DNA from: an uncultured Porphyromonadaceae bacterium
GTDB lineage: Bacteria > Bacteroidota > Bacteroidia > Bacteroidales > Coprobacteraceae
DNA: 64,000 nt
NCBI GenBank assembly: GCA_900545915.1
Contig: URAV01000019.1
Span: 1-64,000 of the forward strand
Direction of reading: 5' to 3'
In this document: one piece after another, positions 26,700 through 35,695 of the stretch
Position numbering within the stretch: position 1 is the first letter of the stretch
How the letters are laid out: every line of letters starts with the position of its first letter
Program-made: the position numbers and the translations under genes
The notes under the pieces: generated by a model
Told to the model about the DNA's origin: nothing
Databases searched by the model: none
Seen by the model: the letters and a program-made list of their open reading frames with translations, nothing else

Positions 26700-27947
26700 T
26701 TACAATAAATTACCGTCTGCACGATAATATAGAGTAGAACTATTCTCCTCAACAAATGCTCTTTCTGCTACTTCTTTCAGCATACGGGAAGTGACACCTT
26801 TGTATTTTTCTATTTCACTATCGATATTTTCGGCTTTATCCAATAATTCGTAATAGGCTAAATTAGTTGCTTTATTCAAGTAATTAATATTAGAAAACAG
26901 ATCGTTCGATTCAAATTTATTGACTACTTTTTGCAATTCATACGACGACACCTCATTCTCTCCCAATCTACGCAACTCTTCAACAATAGCACGGTCTGCA
27001 TCCTCTAAAGAAACTCCTTTATTGACTTTTCCCTTGATCATAAACAATCCGGCATCTATATCACCTGTAATACTGGCATCTATATCGGCAAACAGTTTTC
27101 GATCCATGACAAGCCGTTGAAACAGCCGGGAAGATCGGCCATTGGATAGTATGTCGGACAACAAGTCAAAACAATGGTATTCTTTATCCATTCTCCGGCA
27201 CATGTGATATACTTTCGTAATCGAATCTAACGGCACAGAGCGCGAAACTTCCTGAAATCGTGCAGACTCCTGAACAGGTTCTATCGGTAAATTCCGCAAT
27301 TCTATATCTCTTCTCTCTATCGGACCAAACCATTTCTCGGTAAGATCAACGGTCTCTTCAAAAGAGATATTTCCCGTAACTGCCAAAATAGCATTATTCG
27401 GAGCATAATGTTTATAAAAGAACGACTTCACATCTTCCAGTTTTACCTGTTCGATATGTTCAACCCGTTTCCCTATCGTAGGCCACCTATACGGATGCAC
27501 TTTATATGCCAATGGCCTTATCAATAACGGAATATCACCGTACGGCTGATTCAGGTTACGCTGCTTAAATTCTTCGATTACGACTTGCTTCTGTACGGAC
27601 AGACTCTTTTCCGAGAAATCAAGCCCGAGCATACGATCCGACTCCAGCCAAAAAGCTGTTTCCACATTCTGACGCGGAACTACCGAATAATAATTCGTTA
27701 TATCATTACTTGTCCACGCATTATTTTCACCACCGGCTTTTTGCAACGGTGTATCGAAATCGGGAATATTAACAGACCCACCGAACATCAGATGCTCAAA
27801 CAAATGGGCAAACCCTGTACGGTTCGGATTTTCATCCTTAGACCCGACATCGTACAAAAGGTTTAATGCCACCATCTGAGTTTCTTTATCTTGATGATGA
27901 ATTAAACGCAATCCGTTTGGCAAACAATATTTATTGATTCGAATCAC
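26700..27947 (-). CDS. M16 family zinc peptidase, single-half form
   Basis: A 415-residue pitrilysin-type peptidase. The inverted zinc motif is HLFEH (in GFAHLFEHLMFGGS, about residue 48), and the downstream Glu ligand lies in QKQVVIEEFKQR. The second M16_C domain spans about residues 170-345. No signal peptide is seen, so it is probably cytoplasmic or periplasmic-independent, as in short processing-peptidase-like members. The start is GTG at 27947, one base overlapping the TAG stop of the cyclophilin gene (TAGTG), which implies coupled translation. It is unrelated in position to the longer M16 gene at 1785. Confidence 0.92.
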   Translation of the reverse strand: MIRINKYCLPNGLRLIHHQDKETQMVALNLLYDVGSKDENPNRTGFAHLFEHLMFGGSVNIPDFDTPLQKAGGENNAWTSNDITNYYSVVPRQNVETAFWLESDRMLGLDFSEKSLSVQKQVVIEEFKQRNLNQPYGDIPLLIRPLAYKVHPYRWPTIGKRVEHIEQVKLEDVKSFFYKHYAPNNAILAVTGNISFEETVDLTEKWFGPIERRDIELRNLPIEPVQESARFQEVSRSVPLDSITKVYHMCRRMDKEYHCFDLLSDILSNGRSSRLFQRLVMDRKLFADIDASITGDIDAGLFMIKGKVNKGVSLEDADRAIVEELRRLGENEVSSYELQKVVNKFESNDLFSNINYLNKATNLAYYELLDKAENIDSEIEKYKGVTSRMLKEVAERAFVEENSSTLYYRADGNLL

Positions 27948-28765
27948 TATTCTATAATTTTCATTCGCATTGAAATATCTTTTTTCGGGCGGTCGGCTCT
28001 ACCGGTAGCTACCGACTGAATTTTATCTACGACATCCAGTCCCTCTACGACTTCACCGAATACAGTATATTCTCCATCGAGATGTGGAGCTCCGCCCATC
28101 GATGTATATGCCTCTTTCTGCTCTGGAGTAAACATTACCGGTCCTTCATCCATCAAAATTTCATGAGTCTGTGCAACAAGTGTATCCTGTAAAGCCATCA
28201 ACCCTTCTTGATCGCGATTTTTACGCAACTGCATAATTTCCGATCTATGTTCTCCCACCAAACGATTAAAGATATTCCGTTCTTTCATTTGAGTGAGCTG
28301 CTGTTCCAAACTTTTCAATTTTCCCTCAGAATATACGTTTCCGGTAACTATATAAAACTGAGATCCGGAAGACTCTTTTTTCGGATTCACTTCATCTCCC
28401 TGACGAGCCGCAGCCAAAACTCCTTTTTTATGGAAATACAAAGGATACACGATTTCTGCAGGAAGGGTATATCCCGGTCCCCCGCTCCCCAATGTTTTAT
28501 CAGCAGCAGCTCCCTTAGAATCAGGGTCTCCACCTTGTATCATAAAATCTTTTATAACCCTATGAAACAAAAGATCGTTATAATAGCCTTCTTTTACCAA
28601 TTTGACAAAGTTATCTCTATGGAGAGGCGTTTCATTATATAATTTGACTTTAATATCGCCCAATTCAGTCTCAATCAACACATAAACATGCTCTTTGTTT
28701 ACAGATGTACAACCCATACCAAATAAAATTAAACAGATTATTAATTTATTTATTCCTTTTTTCAT
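27947..28765 (-). CDS. Cyclophilin-type peptidyl-prolyl isomerase lipoprotein
   Basis: A 272-residue lipoprotein with a cyclophilin domain, expected to help fold exported proteins. The ATG at 28765 gives a clean signal (MKKGINKLIICLILFGMG then Cys); a longer reading upstream adds an unlikely extension. Cyclophilin motifs are FHRVIKDFMIQGGDP, the catalytic Arg in that segment, GSQFYIVTG, and YTVFGEVVEGLDVVDKI. An insertion of about 60 residues (LKSLEQQLTQMKERNIFNRL onward) between the two halves makes it longer than the common 160-180-residue domain; such insertions occur in Bacteroidetes homologues. Its stop overlaps the M16 peptidase start. Confidence 0.93.
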   Translation of the reverse strand: MKKGINKLIICLILFGMGCTSVNKEHVYVLIETELGDIKVKLYNETPLHRDNFVKLVKEGYYNDLLFHRVIKDFMIQGGDPDSKGAAADKTLGSGGPGYTLPAEIVYPLYFHKKGVLAAARQGDEVNPKKESSGSQFYIVTGNVYSEGKLKSLEQQLTQMKERNIFNRLVGEHRSEIMQLRKNRDQEGLMALQDTLVAQTHEILMDEGPVMFTPEQKEAYTSMGGAPHLDGEYTVFGEVVEGLDVVDKIQSVATGRADRPKKDISMRMKIIE

Positions 28766-28791
28766 AAGGAGAAACCACTCTAAAATCTTTA

Positions 28792-28799
28792 CAAAGATA
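28792..28799 (-). promoter_or_regulatory. Candidate -7 element for the cyclophilin-M16 unit
   Basis: On the minus strand TATCTTTG fits TAnnTTTG, 26 bases before the cyclophilin ATG. No convincing -33 TTG was seen at the right distance. Confidence 0.5.
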
Positions 28800-28847
28800 A
28801 TCAGCAAGCCCTAATATATCGTAAAAAAACAGCTTTTTGACATATAT

Positions 28848-29297
28848 TTAATTCTTCCTATATTTAAAATCTGTTCCACAATCAAAGCAATGAAACCTCT
28901 TACGGACTGCAAACGGATATACCTGAAGGAATATGGATATAAATATAGTCAACCAATTATATTTATGTTGGACAGAAGCTCCATAAGCAACATTTCGTGA
29001 GCCACAAACAGGGCATACAGGCCCGTCATCCGCCAAACTATTCACGGCTTTTTGATCTTCAGGAATAAAAGAAGCCTCTTGTTGCTCTTTAACTAATCTT
29101 GTCGCACTCTCGAGATCTCTCTCAAACACAGACAATTTTATTCCTCCCAGTCCTTGATTATATAAAGGATAAACCGACAAGACATTCTCATCCGATATAA
29201 AAGACGGAATTGCATTATCATCTAATATACCTTTAACAAGATATGCTTCCGTCAAATCACCAAAAGTCATAAAAACGACGATATTATCTCCAGCCAT
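28848..29297 (-). CDS. DUF2007-type protein with C-terminal zinc ribbon
   Basis: A 149-residue protein of unknown function. Residues 1-72 match the DUF2007 (putative signal-transducing) fold, with the typical FGDLTEAYLVKGILDDNAIPSFI opening and LGGIKLSVFERDLESATRLV. Residues 95-149 hold two Cys pairs, CPVCGSRN and FHCFDCGTDF, separated by a hydrophobic stretch (WLTIFISIFLQVYPF) that may be a membrane helix or amphipathic segment. It is followed by its own gap and reads alone. Confidence 0.82.
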   Translation of the reverse strand: MAGDNIVVFMTFGDLTEAYLVKGILDDNAIPSFISDENVLSVYPLYNQGLGGIKLSVFERDLESATRLVKEQQEASFIPEDQKAVNSLADDGPVCPVCGSRNVAYGASVQHKYNWLTIFISIFLQVYPFAVRKRFHCFDCGTDFKYRKN

Positions 29298-29319
29298 GAT
29301 GCAATAATTTATTTCGAAT

Positions 29320-29327
29320 CAAATATA
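29320..29327 (-). promoter_or_regulatory. Candidate -7 element for the DUF2007 gene
   Basis: TATATTTG on the minus strand, 22 bases before the ATG at 29297, fits TAnnTTTG; the -33 element is not clear. Confidence 0.45.
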
Positions 29328-29406
29328 TAGAATATATCATAAATTCATACTATTTTAAATCTATTATTCAGCGATTAAAATTCATTCAAAATTTAAACCG
29401 GTAATA

Positions 29407-29533
29407 AAAGCCTGTCTAATTTTTCCAACAAATAAATATTATCCGGTCACTTTAGCATTTTCACCTGTCAGATAGCCCGCTATTTCCCTCGAAAAAATCT
29501 CAAATCTGATCCGAGTAAAACTTAAACAGACAC
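29407..29533 (+). repeat. MITE-like dispersed element, copy 4
   Basis: Left end AAAGCCTGTCTAATTTTTCC, inner segment AATATTATCCGGTCAC, core GTCAGATAGCCCGCTAT, and right end CTGATCCGAGTAAAACTT followed by AAACAGAC. It is about 127 bases, shorter than the 175-base copy at 45286 because spacer segments are missing on both sides of the core. It lies between the divergent DUF2007 and cysQ promoters. Confidence 0.75.
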
Positions 29534-29638
29534 TAAAATAATCCTCCCTCTTTTAAATATTTATTCTTTCTTCAATAAAATCTCTACCAAACTTCTACTC
29601 ATTATCAAATTCCTCACAGTATATAATAAAGTTTTTAT

Positions 29639-29646
29639 TATCTTTG
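29639..29646 (+). promoter_or_regulatory. Candidate -7 element for the cysQ-sulfotransferase operon
   Basis: TATCTTTG fits TAnnTTTG, 55 bases before the cysQ ATG at 29702. The expected TTG around 29617 is not obvious. Confidence 0.5.
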
Positions 29647-29701
29647 TAACTTCATTTTAGGGAATCAAGCATTTGCTTATACCTTGTTTTTATCCGAAAA
29701 T

Positions 29702-30505
29702 ATGCAAAATGAACTAAATACAGCTATCCGTGCCGCTATCGAAGCAGGATCAGAGATTATTAAAATATACACCGATCCGAACGCAGATTTCAAGATCGAA
29801 CAAAAAGCAGATAATTCTCCTCTCACGATAGCTGATAAAAAATCAAATGAAATAATTTTATCCTTTCTGAATCAAACTTCCTACCCGGTATTAAGTGAAG
29901 AGGGGAAAAGCATTGACTATTCGATCCGCCAATCATGGAAAAAATTATGGATAGTAGATCCTTTAGACGGAACTAAAGAATTTATTAAACGTAACGGAGA
30001 GTTTACTGTCAATATAGCTCTTGTTGTAAATGGAATTCCCGAATTGGGAGTAATTTATATTCCCGTAAAGAAAACTCTTTATTACGGACTGACCGGATAC
30101 GGAGCATATAAAGTCGAAAATATCGATGCTAAACCGGAAAATTTGTCTACAGAAACTTTACGAAAATATGCCATTCAACTACCGATCAAAAGAAAAAACA
30201 ATCTATTTACGGTTGTTGCATCTCGTTCACATTTGAGTCCCGAAACAGCTTCTTTCATTGCAGATTTACAACAAATACACCCAGATTTAGTAATAACTTC
30301 AGTAGGAAGTTCCATAAAAATCTGTTTGGTTAGTGAAGGAAACGCCGATATTTACCCACGTTTTGCTCCGACAATGGAATGGGATACTGCCGCCGGACAT
30401 GCGATAGCCCGTGCAGCGGGAAAAGAGATATATCATACAGACCGGCAAACGCCAATCTCCTATAATAAAGAAAATTTACTTAATCCTTGGTTTATAGTCG
30501 AATAA
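29702..30505 (+). CDS. cysQ: 3'(2'),5'-bisphosphate nucleotidase CysQ
   Basis: A 267-residue inositol-monophosphatase-fold enzyme that hydrolyses 3'-phosphoadenosine-5'-phosphate (PAP) to AMP and phosphate. Metal-binding motifs are LSEEGKSIDY, WIVDPLDGTKEFI (the D-x-x-D-G-T signature, about residue 87) and WDTAAGHAIARAAG near the C-terminus. The ATG at 29702 is preferred to an upstream TTG at 29684. PAP is what remains after sulfotransferases use PAPS, so its place as first gene of an operon ending in a sulfotransferase fits PAP recycling well. Confidence 0.95.
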   Translation: MQNELNTAIRAAIEAGSEIIKIYTDPNADFKIEQKADNSPLTIADKKSNEIILSFLNQTSYPVLSEEGKSIDYSIRQSWKKLWIVDPLDGTKEFIKRNGEFTVNIALVVNGIPELGVIYIPVKKTLYYGLTGYGAYKVENIDAKPENLSTETLRKYAIQLPIKRKNNLFTVVASRSHLSPETASFIADLQQIHPDLVITSVGSSIKICLVSEGNADIYPRFAPTMEWDTAAGHAIARAAGKEIYHTDRQTPISYNKENLLNPWFIVE

Positions 30506-30531
30506 ACCTGAACAATTTTGAATATATCGAA

Positions 30532-32346
30532 ATGAGTATAGATGCTATTATTGTTTTAACCGCCCTGATAGCCATGTTAATCGTCTTGGCAATGGATAAA
30601 ATGAGACCCGGTCTTACATTGTTGCTGGTCGCTATCGGTTTTATGCTCATGGGAATCATTACTCCCAAAGAAATGGTGGCAGGATTCAGCAACCAAGGAA
30701 TGATAACGGTTGCCATCTTATTTCTGGTCAGTGAAGGAGTCAGAAGATCCGGAGCTCTGGATTACTTGATAAAAAAAATATTACCCCAAACTAAAACATC
30801 TGTCAGAAAAGCACAATTCAGGATGCTTCCGACGATTAGTTTCATCTCTGCATTTTTAAACAACACAGCCGTAGTCGTTATTTTCGCCCCGATCATAAAA
30901 AAATGGGCGGAATTTGTAAATATGCCTTCGCAAAAATTTTTGATTCCTCTCTCATACGCTACCATTTTGGGAGGGCTCTGTACTTTAATAGGAACTTCGA
31001 CCAACCTTGTCGTTCATGGAATGATGCAGGAATCAGGGTACGAAGGTCTAAAAATGTTCGAACTAAGCAAAATCGGCATTATCATAACAATCGCGGGACT
31101 TATCTATATTTTCATTGCCAGCAAAAAACTACTTCCGGGAAATAGTCTCAACGGTGATACGGGAAAAGAAATAAAAGAATATTATTTCGATGCGATTGTT
31201 CCTGAGAATAGCCTTTTGACAGGAGCAGTGATAGATCACGGACATTTTAAAGAAATTCCCCAAATGAGCGTTTACGGAATATATCGCAACAACAGCTTCA
31301 TGCCGGCTGATAAACAACGTATTATTTTACGAGCATCAGACCAAATTATCTTGGCAGGAAAATCTTCCAGCTTAAAAACGCTTATCAACATAGAAGGAAT
31401 AAAACTGACTTGTTTACAAAATGCAGATAAAAACTTCATCCAATCAGCCGTAAAATTGGTAGAAGTAGTCTTAGGTCCACGTTTTCCCGGTATCGGACAG
31501 ACATTAGGTAAATTCGACTTTTTTCGACATTACGGAGGAATTGTCACTGCAGTAAATCGTAATGGAGAGCGTATCACTACCGGTTTGAATAAATTAAAAT
31601 TGCAGGAGGGTGACAATCTTGTCTTACTTACAGATGATTCCTTCATACCGACATGGGGAGATTCTAAAGTTTTTTATCTTGTATCCGATGCCGGAGATTT
31701 CGAAGCTCCCCAACAAAAAAGCCGTCGCTGGCTCGCCTCGGTCATTCTTATTTTTATGATTGTCGGAGCGACAATCGGGGAATATATGCCCAGAGTCAAC
31801 GGTATGAAAATAGATATGTTCTACTTTGCTGCAGCAGCCTTATTTGCCATGACCGCATTAAAAATATTCCCGGCAAAAAAATATACAAAATATGTAAGCT
31901 GGGATGTCTTGATCGCCATAGCCTCAGCATTTGCAATCAGTCAGGCAATGACCAATTCAGGAATAGCAAACATTATTGCCGGCGCAATTATAGATATAGT
32001 GAAAGATTATGGCCCGCATGCCGTACTAGCTGCATTATTTCTTATCACCAACATCTGTACCGAAGCGATTACGAACAATGCTGCGGCAGCACTTACCTTT
32101 CCGATAGCATTATCACTCTCTACCGAATTAGGGGTAGATCCTATGCCGTTTTTTATTACAATCTGTGTCGCTGCATCAGCAAGTTTTTCTATTCCGATCG
32201 GATACCAGACCAATCTGATCGTACAAAGTGTCGGGGGTTACAAATTCAAAGATTTCCTTAAAATAGGATTACCGCTCAATTTAATAATATTTATTTTATC
32301 TATCATATTGATCCCCCTCATTTGGGAATTTACACCTATAAAATAA
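30532..32346 (+). CDS. SLC13-type anion permease with two TrkA-C domains, likely sulfate importer
   Basis: A 604-residue transporter of the DASS/SLC13 (CitMHS-like) type: about five N-terminal helices, a cytoplasmic insert with two RCK_C/TrkA_C domains (about residues 195-400, with MPADKQRIILRASDQIILAG and LKLQEGDNLVLLTDDS), then a second helical bundle. The paired substrate motifs are FLNNTAVVVIFAPI and GTSTNLVVHG in the first half and TNICTEAITNNAAAAL and PIGYQTNLIV in the second. The ATG at 30532 follows the cysQ stop by 26 bases. Placed between cysQ and cysC, it most likely imports sulfate; this substrate is inferred from context. Confidence 0.9.
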   Translation: MSIDAIIVLTALIAMLIVLAMDKMRPGLTLLLVAIGFMLMGIITPKEMVAGFSNQGMITVAILFLVSEGVRRSGALDYLIKKILPQTKTSVRKAQFRMLPTISFISAFLNNTAVVVIFAPIIKKWAEFVNMPSQKFLIPLSYATILGGLCTLIGTSTNLVVHGMMQESGYEGLKMFELSKIGIIITIAGLIYIFIASKKLLPGNSLNGDTGKEIKEYYFDAIVPENSLLTGAVIDHGHFKEIPQMSVYGIYRNNSFMPADKQRIILRASDQIILAGKSSSLKTLINIEGIKLTCLQNADKNFIQSAVKLVEVVLGPRFPGIGQTLGKFDFFRHYGGIVTAVNRNGERITTGLNKLKLQEGDNLVLLTDDSFIPTWGDSKVFYLVSDAGDFEAPQQKSRRWLASVILIFMIVGATIGEYMPRVNGMKIDMFYFAAAALFAMTALKIFPAKKYTKYVSWDVLIAIASAFAISQAMTNSGIANIIAGAIIDIVKDYGPHAVLAALFLITNICTEAITNNAAAALTFPIALSLSTELGVDPMPFFITICVAASASFSIPIGYQTNLIVQSVGGYKFKDFLKIGLPLNLIIFILSIILIPLIWEFTPIK

Positions 32347-32353
32347 TTATAAT

Positions 32354-32962
32354 ATGGAAGAGAGACATATTTACCCTATATTCGACCGAATGCTGCAACG
32401 TAGCGACCGGGAAAAGCTTCTGAAACAAAAAGGACTTATGCTCTGGTTCACAGGATTATCGGGTTCTGGGAAAAGCACATTAGCGATTGCATTAGAAAGA
32501 GAATTGTATCAAAACGGCATATTATGCCGAATCCTCGACGGCGATAATATTCGCAGCGGCATCAATAACAATCTCGGCTTTTCTGAAGCCGACCGAATTG
32601 AAAATATCCGGAGGATCGCTGAAGTATCTAAACTGTTTGTAGATTGCGGAATTGTCACTATCGCCGCGTTCATCAGTCCGACAAACGAAATACGGCAAAT
32701 GGCTGCCGATATAATAGGCAAAGACGACTTTATGGAAATTTATGTAAGCACTCCGCTTGAAGTGTGTGAGCAACGCGATGTAAAAGGGTTATATAAAAAG
32801 GCAAGAAAAGGTGAAATAAAAGACTTCACGGGTATATCTTCACCTTTTGAAATTCCGGAACAGCCTGATCTGACAATCGATACATCTACTCAAAGTTTAG
32901 AGGAGAGTGTAGCAATCCTTAAGAAAACTGTTTTTCCAAGAATAGTTTCTTTTAACATTTAA
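32354..32962 (+). CDS. cysC: Adenylyl-sulfate (APS) kinase
   Basis: A 202-residue kinase converting APS and ATP to PAPS. The P-loop is intact (LWFTGLSGSGKSTLA, about residue 31), followed by LDGDNIRSGINNNLGFS, the DRIENIRRIAEVSKLF segment, FISPTNEIRQMA, and the lid DVKGLYKKARKGEIKDFTGI. Length is standard. It starts 8 bases after the permease stop. No PAPS reductase or sulfite reductase is in the window, so the PAPS should go to the sulfotransferase at the end of the operon. Confidence 0.97.
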   Translation: MEERHIYPIFDRMLQRSDREKLLKQKGLMLWFTGLSGSGKSTLAIALERELYQNGILCRILDGDNIRSGINNNLGFSEADRIENIRRIAEVSKLFVDCGIVTIAAFISPTNEIRQMAADIIGKDDFMEIYVSTPLEVCEQRDVKGLYKKARKGEIKDFTGISSPFEIPEQPDLTIDTSTQSLEESVAILKKTVFPRIVSFNI

Positions 32963-32967
32963 TTCGG

Positions 32968-32996
32968 TTCAGTATCTTACTGAATGAGTATTTTTG
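32968..32996 (+). promoter_or_regulatory. Palindrome followed by a -7 element ahead of cysD
   Basis: TTCAGTA and TACTGAA (32968-32984) are 7-bp perfect inverted arms around TCT. Five bases on lies TATTTTTG (32989-32996), which fits TAnnTTTG, 27 bases before the cysD ATG. It may be an operator over an internal promoter; a -33 TTG is not clear. Confidence 0.35.
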
Positions 32997-33022
32997 CGCC
33001 TAAAATTAAATTTGAACAACAC

Positions 33023-33931
33023 ATGTCAACTTATAAACTAAGTCATTTAAAAGAACTGGAATCGGAAGCCATACACATTATACGGGAAGTAGTGGCGGAG
33101 TTTGAAAATCCGGTAATGCTATACTCTATAGGGAAAGATTCTTCTGTAATGGTACGTCTGGCAGAAAAAGCTTTTGCTCCGGGACGTCCACCTTTTCCTT
33201 TAATGCACATCGATTCTAAATGGAAATTTAAAGAAATGATCGAATTCAGAGATAAATATGCCAAAGAACATGACTGGAATTTGATCGTAGAATCTAATAT
33301 GGAAGCTTTCAAAGCCGGTGTCGGTCCTTTTACTCATGGAAGTAAAGTTCACACGGACTTAATGAAAACCCAAGCTCTTTTAAACGCTCTTGATAAATAT
33401 AAGTTTGACGCTGCTTTTGGTGGAGCTCGCAGAGATGAAGAAAAGTCCCGTGCGAAAGAACGTATTTTTTCATTCCGTGATCGTTTTCACCAATGGGATC
33501 CTAAAAACCAACGTCCCGAACTTTGGGATATTTATAATGCACGAGTGCACAAAGGTGAATCGATTCGGGTATTTCCTCTCTCTAATTGGACAGAACTCGA
33601 TATATGGCAATATATTCGATTAGAAAATATTCCTATTGTTCCTCTGTACTTTGCTAAAGAACGTCCGATCGTCAACATAGATGGAAATCTAATCATGGTA
33701 GATGACGATAGAATGCCTGAAGAATACCGTAAAAAGGCAAAAATGATGAAAGTCAGATTCCGCACTTTAGGGTGTTATCCTCTTACAGGAGCGATAGAGT
33801 CTGATGCCGATACCATTGAAAAAATTGTAGAGGAAATGATGGTTACTACAAAATCGGAACGCACGACTCGGGTAATAGATTTCGATCAAGAAGCCAGTAT
33901 GGAACAGAAAAAAAGAGAAGGTTATTTTTAA
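33023..33931 (+). CDS. cysD: Sulfate adenylyltransferase subunit 2
   Basis: A 302-residue ATP-pyrophosphatase-fold subunit that forms APS from sulfate and ATP, driven by the GTPase CysN. The start MSTYKLSHLKELESEAIHII matches the family N-terminus, so I use the ATG at 33023; an ATG at 32984 would add 13 residues that lie over the putative promoter. The PP-loop is YSIGKDSSVM (about residue 38); FGGARRDEEKSRAKERIFS and the C-terminal FDQEASMEQKKREGYF are typical. cysN follows after 11 bases. Confidence 0.97.
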   Translation: MSTYKLSHLKELESEAIHIIREVVAEFENPVMLYSIGKDSSVMVRLAEKAFAPGRPPFPLMHIDSKWKFKEMIEFRDKYAKEHDWNLIVESNMEAFKAGVGPFTHGSKVHTDLMKTQALLNALDKYKFDAAFGGARRDEEKSRAKERIFSFRDRFHQWDPKNQRPELWDIYNARVHKGESIRVFPLSNWTELDIWQYIRLENIPIVPLYFAKERPIVNIDGNLIMVDDDRMPEEYRKKAKMMKVRFRTLGCYPLTGAIESDADTIEKIVEEMMVTTKSERTTRVIDFDQEASMEQKKREGYF

Positions 33932-33942
33932 GGACAGAAAAG

Positions 33943-35694
33943 ATGGCAACAAAACTAAATATATCCGATTTTCTCGACCAAGACGAGAAAAAAGATTTAC
34001 TTCGATTACTAACTGCCGGTTCGGTAGATGACGGAAAATCGACATTAATAGGTCGTTTGCTTTTTGACAGCAAGAAATTGTATGAAGACCAATTAGATGC
34101 TTTGGAACGTGACAGCAAGCGAGTCGGAAATGCAGGTGACAATATCGATTATGCTTTATTATTAGACGGACTAAAAGCTGAACGAGAACAAGGTATCACA
34201 ATAGACGTAGCTTACCGATATTTTTCTACAAACAAACGGAAATTTATCATTGCCGATACTCCGGGTCATGAACAATATACCCGAAACATGATCACCGGAG
34301 GCTCGACAGCGAACCTTGCAATTATTCTCGTCGATGCACGCACCGGTGTTATTACCCAGACACGCCGACACACTTATCTTGTATCTCTTCTCGGCATTAA
34401 GCACGTAGTTTTGGCGGTTAATAAAATGGACCTTGTAGAGTATGATCAACAAGTATTCGACAAAATAGTAGCAGACTACAAGCAATTTGTAACTCCATTA
34501 GGTATTCCCGACATCAACTGTATCCCATTGTCGGCATTAAAAGGTGATAATGTCGTAGATAAATCGGACAATATGCCTTGGTATGAAGGGCCTGCTTTGC
34601 TTGACTTTCTCGAAACCGTACACATCGCCAACGACCATAACTTAAAAGATTTCAGATACCCGATACAATATGTATTGCGTCCCAATTTAGACTTCAGAGG
34701 TTTTTCCGGGAAGATATCCTCCGGAATCGTACGTAAAGGCGATAAGGTCATGGCTATCCCGTCAGGAAAAATATCCCATGTAAAAGGGATTCATGTATAT
34801 GAAGGGGAATTGAATGAAGCTTTTTCTCCTCAATCGATTACTATTACATTAGAGGATGAAATAGACTTATCGAGAGGTGAAATGCTCGTACATCCCGATA
34901 ATCTTCCTCGTATCAGCAGAAATTTTGAAGCAATGCTCGTATGGATGGATGAAAAACCTATGGACAGGGATTTGCAATATTATATTAAACATACGACAAA
35001 TACGACTCGGGTCAGAATAGACCAGATCCGTTATAAAGTAGATGTTAATACCATGGAACAATCCATGACCGAGAATCTCCAATTAAACGAGATCGGTCGT
35101 GCCGTGTTTATGACTAACAAACCTTTATTTTTTGATCCTTACAAACAAAATAAAAGTTGCGGAGCATTTATTTTGATCGACCCGATTACCAACAATACCT
35201 GTGCCGTAGGAATGATCATCGACCAGGTAGATGCATCGGACCTTGCATCAACCATTACAGAAGAAGATTGTGAACGTATGAGACAGGGAAAATCTCTCGT
35301 CTCGACAGAAGAACGCATAAAAACATTAGGACAGCAAGGAAAATTATTCGTCATTTCCGGGAAAGAGCTCTCTTCGGTCAGAGAACTTTCCGGAATATTG
35401 GAACGACGCTTATTCGACACAGGGCACATTGCTGTCGTATTCGATTCTAAGACACTGGACATTTCAGGAAAAGATATGATATCCTTAGCTTCAGCATTAC
35501 AAAAACAAGGTATTATTGTAATTTGCATCGATTCACGGAACGAAATTATCGATGTCCCGGAAAAAACGGTTACGATACGATTATCCGACGAAAAGACTAA
35601 CGATACAATAAGTGCCGATAGCGATCAATGTACTGTATTCCGTCAGAACATCTCCTCAGCAGTAGAGGACATCATCAACATCAAGTTATCATAA
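33943..35694 (+). CDS. cysN: Sulfate adenylyltransferase subunit 1 with degenerate APS-kinase-like tail
   Basis: A 583-residue translation-factor-like GTPase that powers CysD. GTPase motifs: AGSVDDGKSTLIGRLLFD (P-loop, about residue 25), DTPGHEQY, and NKMD. Domains II and III follow to about residue 455. Stand-alone CysN is about 475 residues and CysNC fusions about 630; here about 120 extra residues (464-583) resemble the APS kinase fold in order and spacing (KLFVISGKELSSVRE, then LERRLFDTGHIAVVFD) but the P-loop GLSGSGKS has become GKELSSVR and the DGDN motif is gone. This domain should not be an active kinase, which agrees with a separate intact cysC in the same operon. It may now be structural or regulatory. 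Confidence 0.93.
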   Translation: MATKLNISDFLDQDEKKDLLRLLTAGSVDDGKSTLIGRLLFDSKKLYEDQLDALERDSKRVGNAGDNIDYALLLDGLKAEREQGITIDVAYRYFSTNKRKFIIADTPGHEQYTRNMITGGSTANLAIILVDARTGVITQTRRHTYLVSLLGIKHVVLAVNKMDLVEYDQQVFDKIVADYKQFVTPLGIPDINCIPLSALKGDNVVDKSDNMPWYEGPALLDFLETVHIANDHNLKDFRYPIQYVLRPNLDFRGFSGKISSGIVRKGDKVMAIPSGKISHVKGIHVYEGELNEAFSPQSITITLEDEIDLSRGEMLVHPDNLPRISRNFEAMLVWMDEKPMDRDLQYYIKHTTNTTRVRIDQIRYKVDVNTMEQSMTENLQLNEIGRAVFMTNKPLFFDPYKQNKSCGAFILIDPITNNTCAVGMIIDQVDASDLASTITEEDCERMRQGKSLVSTEERIKTLGQQGKLFVISGKELSSVRELSGILERRLFDTGHIAVVFDSKTLDISGKDMISLASALQKQGIIVICIDSRNEIIDVPEKTVTIRLSDEKTNDTISADSDQCTVFRQNISSAVEDIINIKLS

Positions 35695-35695
35695 T

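Noticed and set aside
25600..29700. A CRISPR array near the solitary cas6
   Set aside because: No regularly spaced direct repeats of 25-40 bases are visible; the only repeats nearby are the MITE-like copies at 25724 and 29407.
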